Shown piece after piece: positions 4,697 to 7,111 of a DNA stretch of 7,111 bases. Origin of the DNA: Actinomycetota bacterium (GTDB taxonomy: Bacteria > Actinomycetota > Thermoleophilia > Gaiellales > Gaiellaceae); assembly GCA_013698195.1 (NCBI GenBank), contig JACCVK010000073.1, positions 1-7,111 on the forward strand, given 5' to 3'. The position numbers and the translations under genes were made by a program. A model generated the notes under the pieces. That model was not told the origin of the DNA. It made no database searches and saw nothing but the letters and a program-made list of their open reading frames with translations. How positions within the stretch are numbered: position 1 is the stretch's first letter; each line of letters opens with the position of its first letter.

Positions 4697-5638
4697 CTAG
4701 CGAAGTTCCTTGTTCGCCTCCATGTCGAACCACATCGCGAAGAGCGTGAGCTGGATGCCTGCGATGAAGAGAACGGCGACGAGGACGATCGTCGCGGCTG
4801 GAATCTGGTTCCCTCCGATGCGGAGGACGACCTCGATCAGACCGAGGAGGAAGCCCACCGTAGTCATGAGCAAGCCGAAGACGTAGAAGAACACGAGCGG
4901 GTGGAAGTCGCGGATGACGTACTTCTGCCCGAGCCGCCACCAGAACGCCTTCAGGAGCAGCCACGAGATACGCGGAACGACGGAGCGCAGGCGGATCCCG
5001 GACTCCTCGCCGACGTTGTAGATCGGTCTCGAGGGGACGTCGCGGACGCGCGCGTTCTGCACGTTCAGGTGGACGAGCAGGTCGTTCGGGAAGCCGTAAC
5101 GCGGGTAGATGCGGTCGAGGTCGAGCCGTTCGAGCGCGCCGCGCGAGATCGCCGTATAGCCGGCCTGCGAGTCGGCGACGTGCCAGTAGCCGGACGCGAT
5201 CTTCGTCAGGAGCGAGAGGACGGCGTTTCCGAGGTAGCGCGTCCGCGGGATGATCCTCCACGCCTCGCCGGAGACGAGGCGATTTGCCTTCGCGTACTCG
5301 ACCTCGCCGCGCGCGACCGGCTCCACGAGCCCTCGCAACTCGACCGGATCCATCTGGTTGTCGGCGGCCATGACGCACGCGATGTCGACGTCCTCCTCGA
5401 GCGCGCGCCGGTAGCCCGTGACGATCGCCGCCCCCACTCCGCTGTTGCGGTCGTGACGGATCACCTCGATACGCACGTCGCCGAGCGCGCGCGCGCGCGC
5501 GCCGGTGCCGTCGCTCGACGCGTCGTCCACGACGTAGATCCGATCCACGAAATCCGGAACACCGCGGAGTACCTCGACGACGAGACCTTCCTCGTCGTAC
5601 GCGGGCACCACGACGGCAACCCGCTTCCCTTCGAGCAT
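4697..5638 (-). CDS. Family 2 glycosyltransferase with C-terminal membrane helices (polyprenyl-phosphate type)
   Basis: This 313-residue GT2 enzyme opens with VAVVVPAYDEE at 7-17, followed by VVDDASSDGT at 36-45 (nucleotide binding), NSGVGAAIVTGYRRAL at 65-80, and MAADNQMDP at 90-98, which holds the metal-binding acid D93 of the DxD region. A usual relative reads GDGQMDP here, so Asn94 is a variation. Two hydrophobic helices at about 248-272 and 281-303 anchor the C-terminus. This layout is typical of enzymes that move a sugar from a nucleotide to polyprenyl phosphate at the inner membrane face (dolichol-phosphate-mannose synthase-like). ATG 5638 overlaps the upstream stop as TGATG, so translation is coupled to the Wzz-like gene. 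The donor sugar cannot be told; UDP-xylose or an epimerase product made nearby is an inference. Confidence 0.9.
   Translation of the reverse strand: MLEGKRVAVVVPAYDEEGLVVEVLRGVPDFVDRIYVVDDASSDGTGARARALGDVRIEVIRHDRNSGVGAAIVTGYRRALEEDVDIACVMAADNQMDPVELRGLVEPVARGEVEYAKANRLVSGEAWRIIPRTRYLGNAVLSLLTKIASGYWHVADSQAGYTAISRGALERLDLDRIYPRYGFPNDLLVHLNVQNARVRDVPSRPIYNVGEESGIRLRSVVPRISWLLLKAFWWRLGQKYVIRDFHPLVFFYVFGLLMTTVGFLLGLIEVVLRIGGNQIPAATIVLVAVLFIAGIQLTLFAMWFDMEANKELR
5485..5502. repeat. (GC)9 dinucleotide run inside the glycosyltransferase gene
   Basis: An uninterrupted 18 bp alternating GC run encodes the Ala-Arg-Ala-Arg-Ala stretch at about residues 47-51 of the glycosyltransferase. Such runs can adopt Z-DNA and slip during replication; loss or gain of one unit would break the frame. 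Confidence 0.9.
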
Positions 5639-6540
5639 CAGTCTTCGCTGCTGGCGGACCGCCGACGGGCGAGGATCGGCTCCGCAGCAAGCGCGGCGAC
5701 GAGACCGATGACGAGCCCGATCAATGCGCCGACGAGCAGCGACGTCCTGCTCGAGCGCGCGGTCGTCTTCACGGCGCGGGCGGGCTCGATCACCCGGCTC
5801 GACTCGACGTTCGCCGCCTGATTCAGGAGTTGACCGGCCTCGAAGAGGTCGCCCTGGAGCGCCGAGCGGCGTGCGTCCGCCGTCGTGATCACGGCGTTCA
5901 GGTTCTGGCTCAGGAGGAGTCGCTCGATGGGTGCGATAGCGGTGTTGTCGACCAGAGCGTCCTGCTGCGCCTGCGCCTGCGTGATGCGAGCGGTGACTGC
6001 AGCAAGCTGAGACTCGCTGATCGCGACCTGCTGCTCGAGCAGCTCGACCTTCCGCGACACGAAGGTCGAGACGTTTTCCACTACGCGCTCCGCGAGAGCG
6101 TCTGCCGCATCCTCGGCCTTGCGCGGCCCCTCGGCCTTGACACCGATCTCGATCAGCGGGTTGATACCGCGCGTCGGGCCGACGGAGGTGAGCTCCTTCG
6201 TCGAGATCGCCGAGCGGAGCTTGGGAGGCGCGATGTCGCTCGCTTCGGACGCAGCCTGGATCGCGGATTCCGAGCGGACGATCTCAGAGACCGTGCGGGG
6301 GTTCGTCGCGAGGCTCTGGATCTGGCCGCCCCCAAGCGGTGCAAAGGGCTGCCCGAGGTACACGATCGTCTCGGCACGCCACACGTCACCGCCCGAGAGC
6401 GCGAGCACGAGCCCTGCGAGCGCGCCTGCAACGAGACCGAGCACGGGAAGCCACCAGCGCAGCTTGATCCGCTGCCACGCCGAGGCGAGATCGACCTCTT
6501 GCTCTCCTTCGAGGTCTGGCGGCGTATGGGCGGGCGTCAT
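5638..6540 (-). CDS. Wzz/YveK-type polysaccharide chain-length determinant
   Basis: This 300-residue membrane protein has the layout of polysaccharide co-polymerases: a short cytosolic N-terminus ending QRIKLRWW (23-30), a first membrane helix at about 31-49, a large extracytoplasmic domain, and a second helix at about 268-286 followed by a basic tail (ARRRS). The domain begins WRAETIVYLGQPFAP and includes a long Gln/Ala/Glu-rich helical region at about 151-196 that looks coiled-coil. Such proteins control the modal length of exported or surface polysaccharide. No Walker motifs or tyrosine-rich kinase tail are present, so it is the stand-alone form; the partner kinase, if any, lies elsewhere. 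ATG 6540 overlaps the epimerase stop as ATGA, and its own stop shares one base with the glycosyltransferase start. Confidence 0.88.
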   Translation of the reverse strand: MTPAHTPPDLEGEQEVDLASAWQRIKLRWWLPVLGLVAGALAGLVLALSGGDVWRAETIVYLGQPFAPLGGGQIQSLATNPRTVSEIVRSESAIQAASEASDIAPPKLRSAISTKELTSVGPTRGINPLIEIGVKAEGPRKAEDAADALAERVVENVSTFVSRKVELLEQQVAISESQLAAVTARITQAQAQQDALVDNTAIAPIERLLLSQNLNAVITTADARRSALQGDLFEAGQLLNQAANVESSRVIEPARAVKTTARSSRTSLLVGALIGLVIGLVAALAAEPILARRRSASSED

Positions 6541-7111
6541 GCGGCCGCGACCCTATCAGCGGCCCAGCGCCATTGAGCTTCGAGCCCATCCTCCAAGGAA
6601 ATGCGCGGTTTCCAGCCGAGATCCGCCTCGATTCGCGAGGTGTCGGCGGCCGTTCTCGCGACGTCGCCCTCGGCCCGCGGTGTGCGAACGATCTCGAGGC
6701 GTCGGCCGGCGACCCGCCCGAGGACCTCGATCGCCTGGAGCATCGTGACCTCGACCCCCCCACCGACGTTGTAGACGGCGCCATCCGGCCCACCCTCCAT
6801 CGTCGCGATCGTCGCCTCGACAGCGTCGCCGACGTACGTGAAGCTCCGCGACTGCGTTCCGTCTCCATAGAGCTCGAACGGCAGTCCGTCGGCGAGCGAC
6901 GTGACCATGCGCGTGAAGGCCATATCCGGTCGCTGTCTCGGCCCGAAGATCGTGAAGTAGCGAACCACGCTCGCGTGCAGGCCGAACTCCTTCCCGTACG
7001 CGTGCGCAAGATGCTCGGCTGCGAGCTTCGTAATGCCGTACGGAGAGAGCGGACGCGGAACAGTGTCCTCGGACGTCGGATATGCAGCCGCTTCGCCGTA
7101 GATGGAAGACG
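6537..7111 (-). CDS. NAD-dependent nucleotide-sugar epimerase/dehydratase, 5' part outside window
   Basis: The frame stays open to the right edge, so the true start lies beyond 7111; GTG 6968 is internal. The visible 191 residues are the C-terminal two-thirds of an extended SDR. They begin SSIYGEAAAYPTSED, where the Ser-Ser-x-Tyr-Gly active-site strand is seen, then SPYGITKLAAEHL with the catalytic Tyr-x3-Lys. RYFTIFGPRQRPDMAF and QSRSFTYVGDAVEA follow, then the C-terminal substrate domain ending DLGWKPRISLEDGLEAQWRW. These blocks fit UDP-glucose or UDP-glucuronate 4-epimerase relatives; exact substrate is not decidable without the N-terminus and a tree. It would make a nucleotide sugar in the cytosol for the downstream glycosyltransferase. 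Its TGA overlaps the Wzz-like start by 4 bp. Confidence 0.9.
   Translation of the reverse strand, partial: SSIYGEAAAYPTSEDTVPRPLSPYGITKLAAEHLAHAYGKEFGLHASVVRYFTIFGPRQRPDMAFTRMVTSLADGLPFELYGDGTQSRSFTYVGDAVEATIATMEGGPDGAVYNVGGGVEVTMLQAIEVLGRVAGRRLEIVRTPRAEGDVARTAADTSRIEADLGWKPRISLEDGLEAQWRWAADRVAAA

Noticed and set aside
4098..5690. A 530-codon minus frame that would fuse an Arg-rich N-terminal part to the NTF2-like protein
   Set aside because: The N-terminal 340 or so codons are out-of-frame glycosyltransferase sequence. The recognisable protein starts at about 4646.
4901..6576. Long plus-strand frames opposite the glycosyltransferase and Wzz-like genes
   Set aside because: The opposite strand carries well-recognised domains with overlapping starts and stops; these are high-GC shadows.

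Overview
This is a GC-rich bacterial window in which every convincing gene lies on the minus strand, so the order of transcription runs from the right edge to the left. High GC, GTG starts, 1-4 bp gene overlaps, a Phd/VapB-VapC pair and a collagen-like protein with Cys-x16-Cys/Trp repeats together suggest a high-GC actinobacterium, possibly of the Thermoleophilia type (Gaiellales/Solirubrobacterales). That placement is inference from protein style only; no rRNA or other marker gene is present.

Right part (about 4100-7111): a surface or exported polysaccharide block. It starts with the 3' part of an NAD-dependent sugar-nucleotide epimerase cut by the window edge. A Wzz/YveK-type chain-length determinant overlaps it by 4 bp (ATGA), and a membrane-anchored GT2 glycosyltransferase overlaps that by 1 bp (TGATG). 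After a 50 bp spacer with a perfect 7 bp stem-loop comes a small secreted or membrane-anchored protein of NTF2-like appearance. Middle (about 2680-4020): a second small exported protein, split between two frames by one extra base, and a complete UDP-glucuronate decarboxylase (UDP-xylose synthase) of the SDR family. The epimerase, decarboxylase, glycosyltransferase and Wzz protein would supply nucleotide sugars, transfer a sugar to a lipid or glycan, and set polymer length.

Left-middle (1306-2614): a VapBC-type toxin-antitoxin pair (Phd/YefM-like antitoxin, PIN-domain RNase, 4 bp GTGA overlap) with a class I SAM-dependent methyltransferase starting 5 bp after the toxin. A 13 bp perfect palindrome sits on the antitoxin start codon.

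Left edge (1-1195): an exported collagen-like protein read on the minus strand and running off the window. It has a signal peptide, three 41-residue repeats each with a Cys-x16-Cys pair and a conserved Trp, then at least 82 uninterrupted Gly-X-Y triplets, about 53 of them with Thr at Y. The tract contains an in-frame 441 bp-spaced exact DNA duplication. The plus-strand Pro/Val/Ala reading frames here are antisense shadows. The Thr-rich collagen tract beside nucleotide-sugar and glycosyltransferase genes raises the possibility of a glycosylated collagen-like surface fibre, which is inference. I saw no rRNA, tRNA, CRISPR array, insertion sequence or replication origin.
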